Shown: positions 32,744 through 44,032, numbered from the stretch's first letter. The stretch: 64,000 bases of DNA from Arion vulgaris (GCA_020796225.1 CM036753.1:67028365-67092364); one strand, 5' to 3'. The notes: generated from the sequence alone by a model not told the origin. Numbers and translations are program-made.

Positions 32744-33067
32744 CAAAGAAACAGATCAAATGGCTTGGACACGTATGAAGGTTACTATAAGACAGTCTCT
32801 CTCACAAAGAAGGTTTACAGTGGATTGAACCAGGATCTCACGCATGGGTGCCACACTCTAATCCATTCTGCCAGACGCTCCCCGGTACTGATTACAGGCA
32901 GTAACAACAGTACACGTATTAGAGGGTTCTAGAAAAAAAAAAATTACCAAACATATGATTCGAACCACAAACCCTTATTTCTTAAGGCGTCCATTGCCTA
33001 GCCCTACACTACGGTCGCTTTTAAGAATACAACCAGCTTGTTTCGGCACACATGCAGACACACAATC
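32744..33067. other. tRNA-like scraps, otherwise unrecognised
   Basis: Two segments (32820-32890 and 32945-33015) have B-box-like motifs on the minus strand (GGTTCAATCCAC and GGTTCGAATCAT) and could be heads of further SINE families. I cannot find second copies inside the window. Confidence 0.35.
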
Positions 33068-33075
33068 TGTTACAC

Positions 33076-33455
33076 CAGCGGTTCCCAAACTTTGCATTAC
33101 CGCGGACACCATTTTAAATATATTTTACTGCTGCGGAATCCCACAAGTTTATATATCTGAAAATCTTCAAGCGATGGAGTTATTATTACACCACACCAAC
33201 CTTCAAGCCGGCTCCAATTTCTCAGACGACGGAAACTTCAAATGATCTTTTATTTTGTCCTGTCTTGCCATTTTGTCCTGTCGGGACTTCGGTCTGGTCC
33301 GGATCCTTTGATTTCGCATCGGAATTAGTTTACCACTGTTTTTATACGTTTTTAAAATGTATTTTTGTATTTGGAAAGTCGAAGATCATAATATATCTTC
33401 AAACGCTTGAGGACCCCCTGTGAGTACCTCGCTTATCCCAGTTTGAGAAACGCTG
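33076..33455 (+). mobile_element. hAT-like non-autonomous element, 380 bp
   Basis: Starts CAGCGGTTCCCAAACTTTGC, ends CCCAGTTTGAGAAACGCTG, and is flanked by TGTTACAC (33068-33075) and TGCTACAC (33456-33463), one mismatch in 8. The interior shares blocks with 21507-22284 in the opposite orientation (ACCAACCTTCAAGCCGGCTC, AGTTTACCACTGTTTTTATA). No coding capacity. Confidence 0.85.
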
Positions 33456-33489
33456 TGCTACACAATACAACTTTTGAGAATTACTGCTC

Positions 33490-33720
33490 AATAATGTGCA
33501 CGCCGCTCTCCAGGAGGTAACATCGGCCCAAACCAGACGCCACAGGTGGGCCCGTCTCATGACTCAACCTCCCAATCTGACTGCTCCACTACTCTACTTC
33601 AACTTCCCCGTGGAATATTTCTTAATGCCAGCCCACGCCTGCTTGGAGTCGTATTGCACTGTTTACGTGAACCGGTGGTGTTGTTTGTATTCGCTAATAA
33701 AGAGTCCTACACATTAGACT
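33490..33720. repeat. diverged dispersed repeat shared with 36705-36780
   Basis: GCACTGTTTACGTGAACC, CTAATAAAGAGTCCTACACA and the intervening spacing recur at 36705-36780. The AATAAAG could be a poly(A) signal of an old retro-element 3' end. The element class is unknown. Confidence 0.5.
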
Positions 33721-33914
33721 GCAGAATGATTTCTATTTCTCTGTATCAGTCTCTGTATACCCGGACACAAGGGTATTGTTATCAGTGGGTATTTGGAATC
33801 TAGGCCAATTTCTATCGATTTTTTTTTTTCTCCCTGGTTCGGCAATGTTATACCAATTTTATTTTTAAAGAATGAAAGAGGGGAGGGGGTGGGGGCAGAA
33901 AATGTGTGGAGAAA

Positions 33915-34050
33915 CAGGTAGATACATAGGTAGGTGTATATATGTAGGTGAATGGATATGTAGATAGGTATATAGATGTATAGATAGCTATTATAGGTAG
34001 ATAGCTAGAAATATAGGCATATAGAGACAGATACATAGTATGTTAAGGTC
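33915..34050. repeat. degenerate GATA/TAGG microsatellite
   Basis: Imperfect GATA, GGTA and TATA repeats. Similar GATA-rich blocks lie at 34213-34296, 34488-34530, 34783-34855, 36790-36880 and 37180-37215. Confidence 0.85.
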
Positions 34051-34296
34051 TAACGCCGAAGGATTGATTTAATTGCACCAGGTTTTACCCAGTATGATTC
34101 GGTTCCTCTCCGTAGAAGTGACACGCCACCTGCCGAAGTATTGCATAAAGCACGAACTCCGTACCTCCGGCAACAGTAGATCCGGCAACAGTTCAAAGGA
34201 TATCTGAGATATGAGTTAGATAGATAGATAGGTAGATAGATAGGTAGGTAGGTAGGTAGCTAGCTGGATGGATGGATGGATGGATGGATGGATAGA

Positions 34297-34490
34297 TGCC
34301 CAGCGTGTTCGTAGCGCGTTGGACGACGGTTGACAAGCCCTCTGTGAGTGCGGTTCAATTCCGCGGGCTGGCAGGAAAGCCACAGGTTCTCCAGATTTAC
34401 GGTGTTCGTGACACCGAACCGAAGGGTTACAATGTCCATGGCACCGAACCGAAGAGCTGAAAAGCTCAAGAGCTTCTGGATCGGGAGAAA
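34297..34490 (+). mobile_element. SINE family A in a GATA microsatellite
   Basis: Starts GATGCCCAGCGTGTTCGTAG and ends GAGCTTCTGGATCGGGAGAA. It is flanked on both sides by GATA-type repeats, so duplication limits are ambiguous. It forms an inverted pair with the next copy. Confidence 0.85.
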
Positions 34491-34522
34491 ATAGATAGAT
34501 AGATATGTAGATATATAGATAA

Positions 34523-34569
<47 letters not shown>

Positions 34570-34579
34570 TATAGATATA

Positions 34580-34782
34580 TTTTTTTTCGATCCAGAAGCA
34601 CTTGAACTTTTCAGCTCTTCGGCTCGGTTCCATGGACATCGTAACCTTCGGTTCGGTGCCACGAACACCGTAAATCTGGGGAATCTGTGGCTTTTTCTGC
34701 CATCCCGCGGAATTGAACCCGCACACACAGGGGGATAGTCACCCGTAGTCCAACGCGCTACGAACACGCTGGGCAGGCGGGC
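34580..34782 (-). mobile_element. SINE family A, inverted relative to the previous copy
   Basis: TTTTTTTTCGATCCAGAAGC to ACACGCTGGGCAGGCGGGC. With the 34297 copy it forms an inverted repeat with arms of about 190 bases separated by about 90 bases of GATA/TA repeat. Confidence 0.88.
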
Positions 34783-35104
34783 GATAGATAGATAAATAGA
34801 AATATATACTCGTATATAGATAGATAGATAAATAGATCGAAGGAAAGATACATAGAAGTTCAACATTATATTCATATTGAAGACCGATACAAGTAATTGT
34901 TCTGACTTTGTTGTCACCTAAGTGTGTTTATGTGTTTGTATGACTGGTTTATGGGGGACTGCAAAAGAATGACTGAATTGTTAGTTCTTAAAGAATAAAG
35001 GCGGGGCATGTAATATTTATGACAAATATAGCTGGTCGATTTTGTATTGTGCATGTTAAACGAGATGAAAAGGAAGTGCTTTTTATAATATTTTTGCAGA
35101 TTAG

Positions 35105-35190
35105 TGGCTTCATTCGCGAAGTTGTATGTGTGTTGTCGAAGTTGTATGTGTGTTGTCGAAGTTGTATGTGTTGTCAGTTGTATGTGTTGT
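35105..35190. repeat. 20-bp direct repeat, about 4 copies
   Basis: GAAGTTGTATGTGTGTTGTC twice, followed by two shortened copies, immediately before a SINE family B. Confidence 0.85.
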
Positions 35191-35420
35191 CGGGATCCGT
35201 AAGGGGAGCAAAGAATAGTAGCACTGCTACCTACAAGGCATGTCGTAGGAGGCGATTGAGGTAGAGGTCTTGTGAAGTTACCGTAGTAAATAAAAATCGT
35301 CGAAATTTGATGTGCTGGTCCACTTGTAGGCGTCTAACTGGCACAACGTACAATCGCTCTTAGGCTCAGATCACATACAAATCACAGAGAGTTGTTTAAC
35401 AAATTGTCGTTCGAAGATCA
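35190..35420 (+). mobile_element. SINE family B, subtype 2
   Basis: GTAAGGGGAGCAAAGAATAG, AGGCATGTCGTAGGAGGCGA, GGTCCACTTGTAGGCGTCTA and CTTAGGCTCAGATCACATAC in the usual order. Confidence 0.7.
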
Positions 35421-35662
35421 AGATGATCCGCGAAATCAGCCGGATCCAGTCCTCATGTGCATAGGTAGACAGGGCCTAGCTTACAAATGATGTGAGAACT
35501 ATCGGGTACCCTCGCCTGGTTTAACCGCAAATGTGACGATGCAAACTTTGTAGTCGTTGTGCATATTATTATTCACAGATAAGACGGTAGAACATGTCTT
35601 ACAGACTGTCTACTGCATACATTCCTGGGGAAGAGGAATATAGTCCATACATAACACCAAAT

Positions 35663-35857
35663 GCCCGCGTGCCCAGCGTGTTCGTAGGTGACTAGCCCTC
35701 TGTGTGTACGGGTTCAATTCCGTGGGCAGGCAGAAAAAGCCACAGATTCCCAAGATTCACGGTGTTCGTGGCACCGAACCGAAGGGTTACGATGTCCATG
35801 GCACCGAGCCGAAGAGCTGAAAAGCTCAAGTGCTTCTGGATCGGAAAAAAAAAAAAA
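35663..35857 (+). mobile_element. SINE family A with perfect 14-bp target-site duplication
   Basis: GCCCGCGTGCCCAGCGTGTT through GTGCTTCTGGATCGG to a run of about 14 A. The flanks at 35649-35662 and 35858-35871 are both ACATAACACCAAAT. About 10-15 bases are missing from the head relative to the longest copies (after CGTAGG), without effect on the rest. The perfect flanks suggest recent insertion. Confidence 0.95.
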
Positions 35858-35879
35858 ACATAACACCAAATAATAATAA

Positions 35880-36290
35880 TAATGATAATTCCTCTCGTAC
35901 CGCTCTACGTTACTTAACAATTTCTCCATACCGCTCTATCCTGCGCAACTCGCTCAATCTCCATGGAACAGGACGATATTTCTTTCCTCTTCAGCAAAGT
36001 TCGTTTCAGGGTCTCCTTAAGTCGTCTTCTATTTCTTGAATACTTTGAATCAAACTCTCTCTCAGCAAAGTTCGTTTCAAGGTCTCCTTAAGTCGTCTTC
36101 TATTTCTTGAATACTTTGAATCAAACTCTCTCTCAGCAAAGTTCGTTTCAGGGTCTCCTTAAGTCGTCTTCTATTTCTTGAATACTTTGAATCAAACTCT
36201 CTCAGCAAAGTTCGTTTCAGGGTCTCATTAAGTCGTCTTCTATTTCTTGAATACTTTGAATCAAACTTCAATACCTGCTTTGATATTCAG
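35880..36290 (-). mobile_element. LINE 3' end with internal 71-bp tandem repeat
   Basis: The minus strand carries the GHTLRRND-family end: a (TTA)n tail region at 35872-35885, GAGCGGTATGGAGAAATTG and GATTGAGCGAGTTGCG. From 35996 to 36265 a 71-bp segment (AAGTTCGTTTCAGGGTCTCC, TTGAATACTTTGAATCAAAC) is repeated about 3.7 times, as an array within the tail. Confidence 0.8.
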
Positions 36291-36299
36291 GACACCAAA

Positions 36300-36470
36300 T
36301 GTGTTGTCGATTGTCTGAAGCCGCGTAGTCTGGGTTCAGTTCCACAGTAGGAGTAGAATTTCCGACAGTAACGACTCTCACATCAACCCAGCCTCAGTTG
36401 GGTACCTAAACTGTACTGGAAAGTAAAGACAGCCGGCGTGATGTTGACCACATCAACCATCGTGTGCTTA
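36300..36470 (+). mobile_element. partial SINE family C
   Basis: GTCTGGGTTCAGTTCCACAG, CAGCCTCAGTTGGGTACC and CCGGCGTGATGTTGACCACA. The 5' head and 3' end are missing; after CCATCGTGTGC the sequence passes into another fragment. Confidence 0.65.
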
Positions 36471-36876
36471 TGTTTGCTTACTGGCGTATTTCTCTACTCT
36501 CCTCGTGGAGCATAGGGCCTCAACATTTGTTCGCCACTTTTCTCGGTCTCTTGCTGTTTTCTTTATGGCAGACTAGTACCGTATCCTTCAGTTCTTTAAG
36601 AAGACTACGTCTCCAAGATCGTGTGTCTATGGTCAATGAAATATAGTGCACCTTACCCAATATTCTTCATGGTATAGAAAATGTAGATATATAAATATAT
36701 GAATGTATATATACTGCACTGTTTACGTAAACCTTTTGTGTTATTTGCATTCACTAATAAAGAGTCCTACACACTGAGTACATATATATAAATATAGATA
36801 GATAGTTAAAAACCATTGATATATAGAAAGATAGATAGATTTATAGATGAAAATATAGATAGATACAAAGATGGAT

Positions 36877-37167
36877 GAGAGACGTAACGTAGAGCGGTAA
36901 CGTAGTTGTTAGTGAACTCGCTTCTCAAGGCTGGTGGTCTGGGTTCAACTCCCGCTGTGCGCGTGGAATTTTTCCCGACCGCGTCGACTCTCAGGTCGAC
37001 CCAGCCTCAACTGGGTACCAGACATGCTCTGGGAAAGTAAAGACGGCCGGCGTGATGCTGACCACATCACCCATCGTGTGCCGAAGATCAATGAAAAATA
37101 CAGGCCTAACACTGTATTGCCCTATATACCACGAGGTATGAAATGGTTCCTTTACTTTACTTACTTT
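36877..37167 (+). mobile_element. SINE family C with 12-bp target-site duplication
   Basis: Full copy from about GAGAGACGTAACGTAGAGCG through GTTAGTGAACTCGCTTCTCA to a (TTTAC)n-like tail. ACAAAGATGGAT lies at 36865-36876 and 37168-37179. The tail is a short repeat, not poly(A), so its partner LINE may differ from that of family A. Confidence 0.87.
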
Positions 37168-37213
37168 ACAAAGATGGATAGATAAATAGATAGGTAGGTA
37201 GAAAGATAGCTAG

Positions 37214-37245
<32 letters not shown>

Positions 37246-37263
<18 letters not shown>

Positions 37264-37690
37264 AGAGAGAGAGAGGGGGTGGATAGATAGATATATCTCC
37301 TCCTCTCATTTACTTCTTCTTTGCACGCCACCTCCGAAGAGAAAATGTATTGTTAAACTGACATTCTGGTGCAGGTAGGTGGTTACCTGAGAGAATGTGG
37401 ATTTCCAGTCAAAAAAAAAAAGATAAACACATAAGTTACAGAAGAATGTAATTTTAAAATAAATTGAAGTTAGATATATGAATGTTGATACGTAACGTAG
37501 ATATAAACAGGGTACAGAGGTGGGAAAAACAAATAGATATGTCTTTATCTGTACACACTTCATGTCGTAGATATAAGACTGTTACATGAGATCCATACAG
37601 CTGCCAGTTTGGCGATGTTTTTTTGTATGTTAGCACATGGTATCCCTTTGTCAGTTTACGTTCTGTCGTTTAATTTTTGATTTGTTTATT
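37246..37690. other. GA-rich run, then unrecognised sequence
   Basis: (TA)n at 37217-37245 and (GA)n at 37246-37275, then AT-rich sequence without motif up to the 20-bp array. Confidence 0.5.
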
Positions 37691-37691
37691 C

Positions 37692-38660
37692 ATTTTCCTT
37701 ACCTATGTACCATTTTCCTTGCCTATGTACCATTTTCCTTACCTATGTACCATTTTCCTTACCTATGTACCATTTTCCTTACTTATGTACCATTTTCCTT
37801 GCCTATGTACCATTTTCCTTGCCTGTGTACCATTTTCCTTGCCTATGTACCATTTTCCTTACCTATGTACCATTTTCCTTACCTATGTACCATTTTCCTT
37901 GCCTATGTACCATTTTCCTTACCTATGTACCATTTTCCTTACCTATGTACCATTTTCCTTACCTATGTACCATTTTCCTTACCTATGTACCATTTTCCTT
38001 ACCTATGTACCATTTTCCTTACCTATGTACCATTTTCCTTACCTATGTACCATTTTCCTTACCTATGTACCATTTTCCTTACCTATGTACCATTTTCCTT
38101 GCCTGTGTACCATTTTCCTTACCAATGTACCATTTTCCTTACCTATGTACCATTTTCCTTGCCTATGTACCATTTTCCTTACCAATGTACCATTTTCCTT
38201 ACCTATGTACCATTTTCCTTGCCTGTGTACCATTTTCCTTGACCAATGTACCATTTTCCTTACCTATGTACCATTTTCCTTGCCTGTGTACCATTTTCCT
38301 TACCTATGTACCATTTTCCTTACCTATGTACCATTTTCCTTACCTATGTACCATTTTCCTTACCTATGTACCATTTTCCTTACCTATGTACCATTTTCCT
38401 TACTTATGTACCATTTTCCTTACCTATGTACCATTTTCCTTACCTATGTACCATTTTCCTTACCTATGTACCATTTTCCTTACCTATGTACCATTTTCCT
38501 TACCTATGTACCATTTTCCTTACCTATGTACCATTTTCCTTGCCTGTGTACCATTTTCCTTACTTATGTACCATTTTCCTTGCCTGTGTACCATTTTCCT
38601 TGCCTGTGTACCATTTTCCTTGCCTATGTACCATTTTCCTTGCCTATGTACTATTTTCCT
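37692..38660. repeat. 20-bp minisatellite, about 48 copies
   Basis: The unit is CCATTTTCCTTACCTATGTA, with variants GCCTATG, GCCTGTG, ACCAATG and ACTTATG and one 1-bp insertion near 38241. The 20-bp unit cycles through all frames with a 60-nt period and contains no stop, so overlapping 336-, 332-, 216- and 201-codon frames appear with the same motif (VPFSLPMYHFPYLCTIFLTY). I regard these as artefacts of the unit. Confidence 0.95.
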
Positions 38661-39500
38661 TACCATACATACGTGTTTTTGTCCTAAAACGCCAAGTTAT
38701 TAATTATCACCGCAGCCTCTCCTCGGTTTTCTCCAGATCTGATCTGAACCGCTCTGGCTACCTCAGGTTTGTAGATTTCAATACATCACCTCGTTTACTT
38801 TACCACTGTCCTTCAGGTTTTATTTGGTCAAACCATAGCCTTCTTTATTTATCATGCCATATATCTGAACTCCGTCACGTGACTAGGGTAGTCTAACAAT
38901 TTGTTTGTCGGTAAACGGAAGAGAATCATCCTCGTTTGTATAAAGGTGGCTGTGGTTAACCCCGTCCTTACTTTTCCTAAGTGCCCTGTGACATTCTCCA
39001 TTAAAACACATTATCCTCTTCCCCCATCTTACCACCACCACCACACACACACACAGACCACGTACATTTTGTATTGTTGACATCATTTTCTTCACTAGAG
39101 ACAATGTAAGGTAGCACACTTGAGGATTAGATACTTTACTTTAGTTTACTCAAATCCTCTTTTGCATCACAGCGTCAGGATAAGAATATATTTCTAGAAC
39201 GATTCCTTGTGTGCGCTTCATAGTGTCTTTCGTCGTCTCTGTTATCTGGAGAGATAGCGGATATTGGGGAGAGATAGAGGGCTGAAATTATATGAGCTGC
39301 TTATTTCTGATAACACGTTTTATCTCAGCGTGCCGTTTTATTTTGACCCCATATTCCCAGATTAGTTTACAGAGTGTGTTTCCCGATGAACATGTTCCTG
39401 GCAAGCGCTTCCATGTTTGGTGCTTTTATATCTAGTGAATACGAAGTTCTTTTAAGAACCCCTAGGGGAAGCGATGGAGCCAGTGATTATGGTAAATAAA
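38661..39500. other. no recognisable feature
   Basis: Includes a short (CCA)n/(CA)n run at 39025-39055. Otherwise unique-looking. Confidence 0.45.
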
Positions 39501-39620
39501 TAGACAGTAAATACGTATTGAACGTATAAGTGGTGTCTAGAAAATCAACGACTCGTTTACTGTGGTTGATGGCTACGTTCTGTAAAGGATATGCCATGAT
39601 TTTCATTTTCATACAAGTAT
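39500..39620. repeat. dispersed repeat G, partial copy
   Basis: GAACGTATAAGTGGTGTCTA, AATCAACGACTCGTTTACTG and GATATGCCATGATTTTCATT match 41220-41330 in order and spacing. Probably the 3' end of a further SINE family. Confidence 0.6.
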
Positions 39621-39639
39621 TAAGGGACTCTTTCTTCAC

Positions 39640-40295
39640 CCTTCGCCCCTAGGGAAGCATAGGTCCGCAACCAAGGCCTTCCAAGCCCGCCTATCCAAGG
39701 TCATCCTTTCCAGATCTCGCCACTCTCTCCCTGTCCTCTTGCATTCCATCTCTAACTCCCGTCTCCAGGTGTTTCTGGGTCTTCCCTTACTTCTATTGCC
39801 CTGGGGTTCCATCGGAGAGCCTGTCTCACGATGCTGTCAGGGGTTTCCTCAGTGTGTGTCCTATCCATCGCCACCTTCTGCTCATTATCTCCTTTTCCAC
39901 CTGCTGTTGTCCTGCCCTATCCCACAGTTCTCTGTTTGTGGTCTTGTCATACCATCTCAAATGGAGTATCCTGCGTAGGCATCTATTAATGAATGTCTGC
40001 AGCTTTTGGTGTTCACCTTAGTCGTTCTCCATGTCTCCGCTCCATACAGAAGGACAGACTTGACATTTGAGTTAAATATCATTATCTTAGTTTTATTCTT
40101 GATCATTCTTGAACTCCATATGTTCTTCAGAATGGCAAATGCTGATCTTGCCTTTTGTATTCTAACCCTAACGTCTTCATCTGTGCCACCTTGAATGTTG
40201 ACGACACTTCCCAGATATGTAAATGTGTCAACCTCTTTTAGTGGTGATCCTCTCAGTAAGATTGGGTCTCTGGAACCAGCATTTAATCTCAATTA
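39640..40295 (-). pseudogene. LINE ORF2 fragment: RT thumb and C-terminal region
   Basis: The minus-strand frame 40292-39957 contains PILLRGSPLKEVDTFTYLGS, the connection after the RT core, followed by AFAILKNIWSSRMIKNKTKI and VLLYGAETWR. Past a frameshift near 40010 the reading continues as an INRCLRRILHLRWYDKTTN block, then RRWRWIGHTLR, and ends at GCTTCCCTAGGGGCGAAGG. The YLGS motif and 'LLYG.E.W' are standard for LINE RTs. Lesions include at least one frameshift and a stop in the tail. The catalytic palm is missing. A short relative of the final 60 bases lies at 59370-59430. Confidence 0.85.
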
Positions 40296-40599
40296 AGGGA
40301 CTCCGCAAAAAAAAAGAAAATGAGTAAACAAAGGATTCGAACTACAACCTTACTTCTTACAGGCACCCGTTACCTAGACATGCAGACGAATGTTTTTCAT
40401 AACACAACCATGTTCGTTGTGGACAGGCTCTGAAAATGGATGTGAGAACTGGGAAAAGCAGAACCAGACAAATTGCTGACGTGTGTCTGGCATACTAGAA
40501 AAACAAAAGCAGAAATTAAATCCACCATGTCTCTCCATTTTCTCTCGAGACTAATAAGATGCCGTCATGATTATGATATTTATATATATGTGTCTTGAT

Positions 40600-40790
40600 T
40601 TATTCATCTCCGTTCCTCGAGGAGCATGGGGTATCAGCTGTTCGTGACTTTTACCAGTCTCTCCCCATTTTCTTTATTCTTTTAACAGGATAGTCTTCAA
40701 CCCCTTCAGTTCATCAAGAAGACTCCGTCTCTAGGTCTGCTTAGGATGTCCCCTTTTCAGTTTTCCTTGCAGTTTCCACTCAAGTGCTTG
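40600..40790 (-). mobile_element. LINE-derived fragment
   Basis: Shared with parts of 36470-36640 and 15350-15474: GAGCATGGGGTATCAGCTGT-like, TCTTTATTCTTTTAACAGG and AGAAGACTCCGTCTCTAGGT. The minus strand reads as a basic 'GKLKRG..' piece. The frame is decayed. Confidence 0.5.
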
Positions 40791-41099
40791 TCTATTGACG
40801 GACACTCACCGGTGTCTTCCGCAAGTTATTCCCATCCACAGCCAACTCTAATTTTGGGACCATATAACTGACTGGGTAAACCCTGACTTAGTTTTGAGTT
40901 GGGGGCTGGTTTTTGTATATGTTTGATAGAACACTGCAAGCTTTTGTGCAATTTTACTCAATTCTATGAGTCTATGGTTATTTATTAATGAAAAATAGTA
41001 ATAATACTGATATTCCCTATTGTTAAACTTAACGTGTTACATAATATAACCTTGATTTAGCATGTTAGGTTGATTTTAAAGTGTATTTATATTTAGTGA

Positions 41100-41340
41100 G
41101 CCCGATCATAAACCCAAGCGTACCTGGTTCAAACCCCCACAGTGGGCAAGTTTGGAAGCAAATTTGTTTCCGTGGGATTTTTACAAAAGGTAAAATAGAC
41201 CTCACCGTTCAGAAAGCAATGGCAAACTACTGAACGTATAAGTATTGCCTAGACAATCAACGACTCGTTTAATGTGGGCGATGGCTACGTCCTTTGGGAT
41301 ATGCCACGATTTTCATTTTCATTACAATACTGGAATGCGA
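41100..41340 (+). mobile_element. SINE-like repeat G
   Basis: A B-box-like CTGGTTCAAACCC at 41129-41141, then AAGCAATGGCAAACTACTGA and GCCTAGACAATCAACGACTC. The 3' half recurs at 39500-39620. A SINE is likely but only one near-full copy is present. Confidence 0.5.
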
Positions 41341-41445
41341 GGTCATGCGACGGTTGGGGTCGTATTTCCTAAAATTTTTACCTGAGCCTGCTGACCATAT
41401 GGTTATCGGAGACTACTGCCCGTATCATCGCCATTTTCTCTCTCT

Positions 41446-41455
<10 letters not shown>

Positions 41456-41540
<85 letters not shown>
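41456..41540. repeat. (TA)n microsatellite after a CT run
   Basis: About 80 bases of TA preceded by (CT)n at 41438-41455, immediately beyond the 3' end of the large LINE. Confidence 0.96.
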
Positions 41541-41542
<2 letters not shown>

Positions 41543-41563
41543 AACATCATTGGCCTCTTTGTC

Positions 41564-44030
41564 TCAGGAGACAATAGGTGTTGCTTCACGTAGTATGTTC
41601 TGTGCTGAATCACAACGTTTCATGTGGCTGCAATGGCCTATTCTGGAGTGGCAATTCTTGCCACAGTTGCTACAGGTAAAACTGGAGACTAGAGCCGATG
41701 CATGGGATGTTCTCTCTGCACTCTGTGCTTTCTTTTGCCTCCACATGTGATGTTGTTTTTCTTCTTTTCTTTTGAGCCGCCCCTCACTGCCGCTCGCCAT
41801 GCTTGCCTGTCTTTGGCCAGCCGCTCCCAGTGTTTTTGTCTATGCCGCATTAAGTTAGATCACGCTTGCAGGTGTCAATGAAGCGTAATAATGGGCGCCC
41901 ATGCTGTCTAGTACCAGATGCGAGTTGACCATATAGAATGTTCTTTGGGATTCTATCATCGCTCATACGGCACACGTGTCCCAGCCATCTGAGACGTCGC
42001 TGACTCAGTAAAGTGTGCCTGCTTGGAATGCCAGCACTGTTCAGGACTTCTATATTGGAGATGTGATCTTGCCATCGGATGTTGTATATTCGCCTGAGAC
42101 AGCGCATGTGGAAGGTGTTGAGGCGATGTTCTTGTCTAGCATATGTGGTCCATGTCTCACTACCATACAGCAGAGTGCTGAGAACACAAGCTTTATATAC
42201 TTGTGTCTTGGTGTTTCTTGTGAGTGCCCTGTTTTCCCATACACGCTTTGCTAATTTAAACATAGCATGGAGGCCTTCCCAATGCGACCACTAATTCCAT
42301 CATCGAGGGAGAGGTTGCTGCTGATGACAGAGCCAAGGTATGTAAAGGTATTGACTACTTCAAGCGTATGACTGCCAATGCTGATAGATGGGGCTCTGCT
42401 AATATCCTGGAACATTATATTTGTTTTCTTCAGGCTGATGGTCAAGCCGAATTCATTTGATGTTGCAGCAAATCTGTCCATGAGGTGTTGTAGCCTTTCT
42501 TCTGTGTGTGATGTTAATGCTGCATCATCGGCAAACAGAAGTTCCTTGATGGTGATTCTTTGGACTTTGGTCTTTGCTTTGAGTCGCGCCATGTTGAACA
42601 ATTTTCCATCTGATCTTGTGTGGAGAAATATTCCTTCTTCGGCGGATTCAAAAGCATGGGAGAGAAGTAGGGAGAAAAATATCCCAAAGAGTGTGGGTGC
42701 AAATACGCACCCCTGCTTGACTCCGCTGTTGATAGGAAAAGCGCTGGAGGAGGCCCCATCAAACATCACTGTACCCTTCATGTTGTTATGGAATGATGTT
42801 ATGATCTTAAGCAATGTAGGAGGGCAGCCGATTTTTTCCAAAAGCTTGAAGAGGCCATCTCTACTCACTAGGTCAAATGCCTTTGTTAGATCTATGAAGG
42901 CAATGTACAGTGGCATGCGTTGTTCTCGACATTTCTCCTGCAGTTGTCTCAAGGAGAATAACATGTCAATAGTGGATCTGTTGGATCTAAATCCACATTG
43001 TGACTTACGGTATACTTGGTTTGCTAGCTTTTGTAACCTATTTAGTACTACGCGTGCGAAGACCTTCCCCACGATGCTGAGCAACGAGATACCACGGTAG
43101 TTGTTACAGTCACCACGATCAACTTTATTTTTATACAAGGTGATGTTTGCATCTCTCATGTCCTTAGGCACTTCTCCCTCCTCCCAGCATAGGCACAATA
43201 ATTCATGCAGACTGGTCAGGAGAGTTTGCTTAGCACATTTGATTACTTCAGGGGGATGCCGTCCTTTCCAGTTGCTTTCCCGTTTGCCAGGGTGTCAATC
43301 GCAATACTGATTTCTGCCTCTGAGTGCATCTGGTCTAATGTACTCAAGGTCGGAAGAGCTTTAATTGCATCAAACGCGATGTCAGTTACAATATTTTGGG
43401 TGGAATATAACTCTAGATAATGTTCCACCCAGCGTTCCATCGGTTTTTTGCGATAGATTAGAACTTCCCTGTTTTTATTAAGTGATGCAGTCTTTTTGAT
43501 AGCTGGACCGAAGGCCTTCCTAATGCCCTCACGAACATCCCTTATGTTTCCTGTATCAAAGGAGAGCTGGATATTTCTACATAACTCCTGCCAGTAGTCG
43601 TTTGCGCATCGCTTGGCTCTTTTTGTGCACACTTCTTGCAGATCTAAGAGCAAGGAGTGACTTGGTACTTGGATTGTTTTTATCGTTCAGAAGGGCAGTT
43701 CTTTTATCTGCTATGACAGGCTCCAACTCTATTATGTTTGCAGCAAACCAATCAGGGTTTTGCCTATCTCGGGTTCCAAAGGTGGTTTTGGTCGAATTAT
43801 ATATGGCATCCCGGATGTAGGACCACTTTGTTTCTGCATTTCCTTTTGGTGTGCTTTGGAGAATGCTTCCTAATGTATTGCAGAACGAGTGTACCATTTC
43901 TGGTTTGGTGGTATTTTCGGTGTTAATGTGTGGACACCCTTTCCTCTTTGAATGGTGGAGTGTTTTTATTTTCAGCCTAACTTTGCTACATATCAGTGAA
44001 TGGTCAGTGTCATTTCACTTTTCGCCCCTA
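41564..44030 (-). pseudogene. non-LTR retrotransposon ORF2: endonuclease end, RT, C2HC finger (broken)
   Basis: Best-preserved LINE here, on the minus strand. Order from its 5' side: end of an APE-type endonuclease (TDHSLICSKVRL, about 44010-43975), a linker (NPDWFAANIIELE, 43780-43730), RT with CNNYRGISLLSIVGKVFARV (motif 1), CGFRSNRSTIDMLFSLRQLQ, FIDLTKAFDLVSRDGLFKLL (motif A), GVKQGCVFAPTLFG and LLFADDAAL (catalytic motif C, about 42535), the YLGS connection, RRLRWLGHV (about 42000) and a terminal C-x2-C-x12-H-x3-C finger in [20 protein letters not shown] (41690-41620). It would nick target DNA and copy its own RNA there. Lesions: a stop beside the endonuclease end and frame breaks near 43600, 43200 and 42260, plus a stop near 41850. 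The 5' part is missing. Clade unassigned. Confidence 0.92.
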
Positions 44031-44032
44031 CT

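Noticed and set aside
37637..38896. Long hydrophobic open frames resembling a membrane protein repeat
   Set aside because: A 20-bp unit without stops gives the same 20-residue motif in all three frames. Units vary without respect for codons and a 1-bp insertion is tolerated.
42378..43100. 240-codon plus-strand frame
   Set aside because: It is the antisense shadow of the LINE reverse transcriptase, whose motifs are clear on the minus strand.
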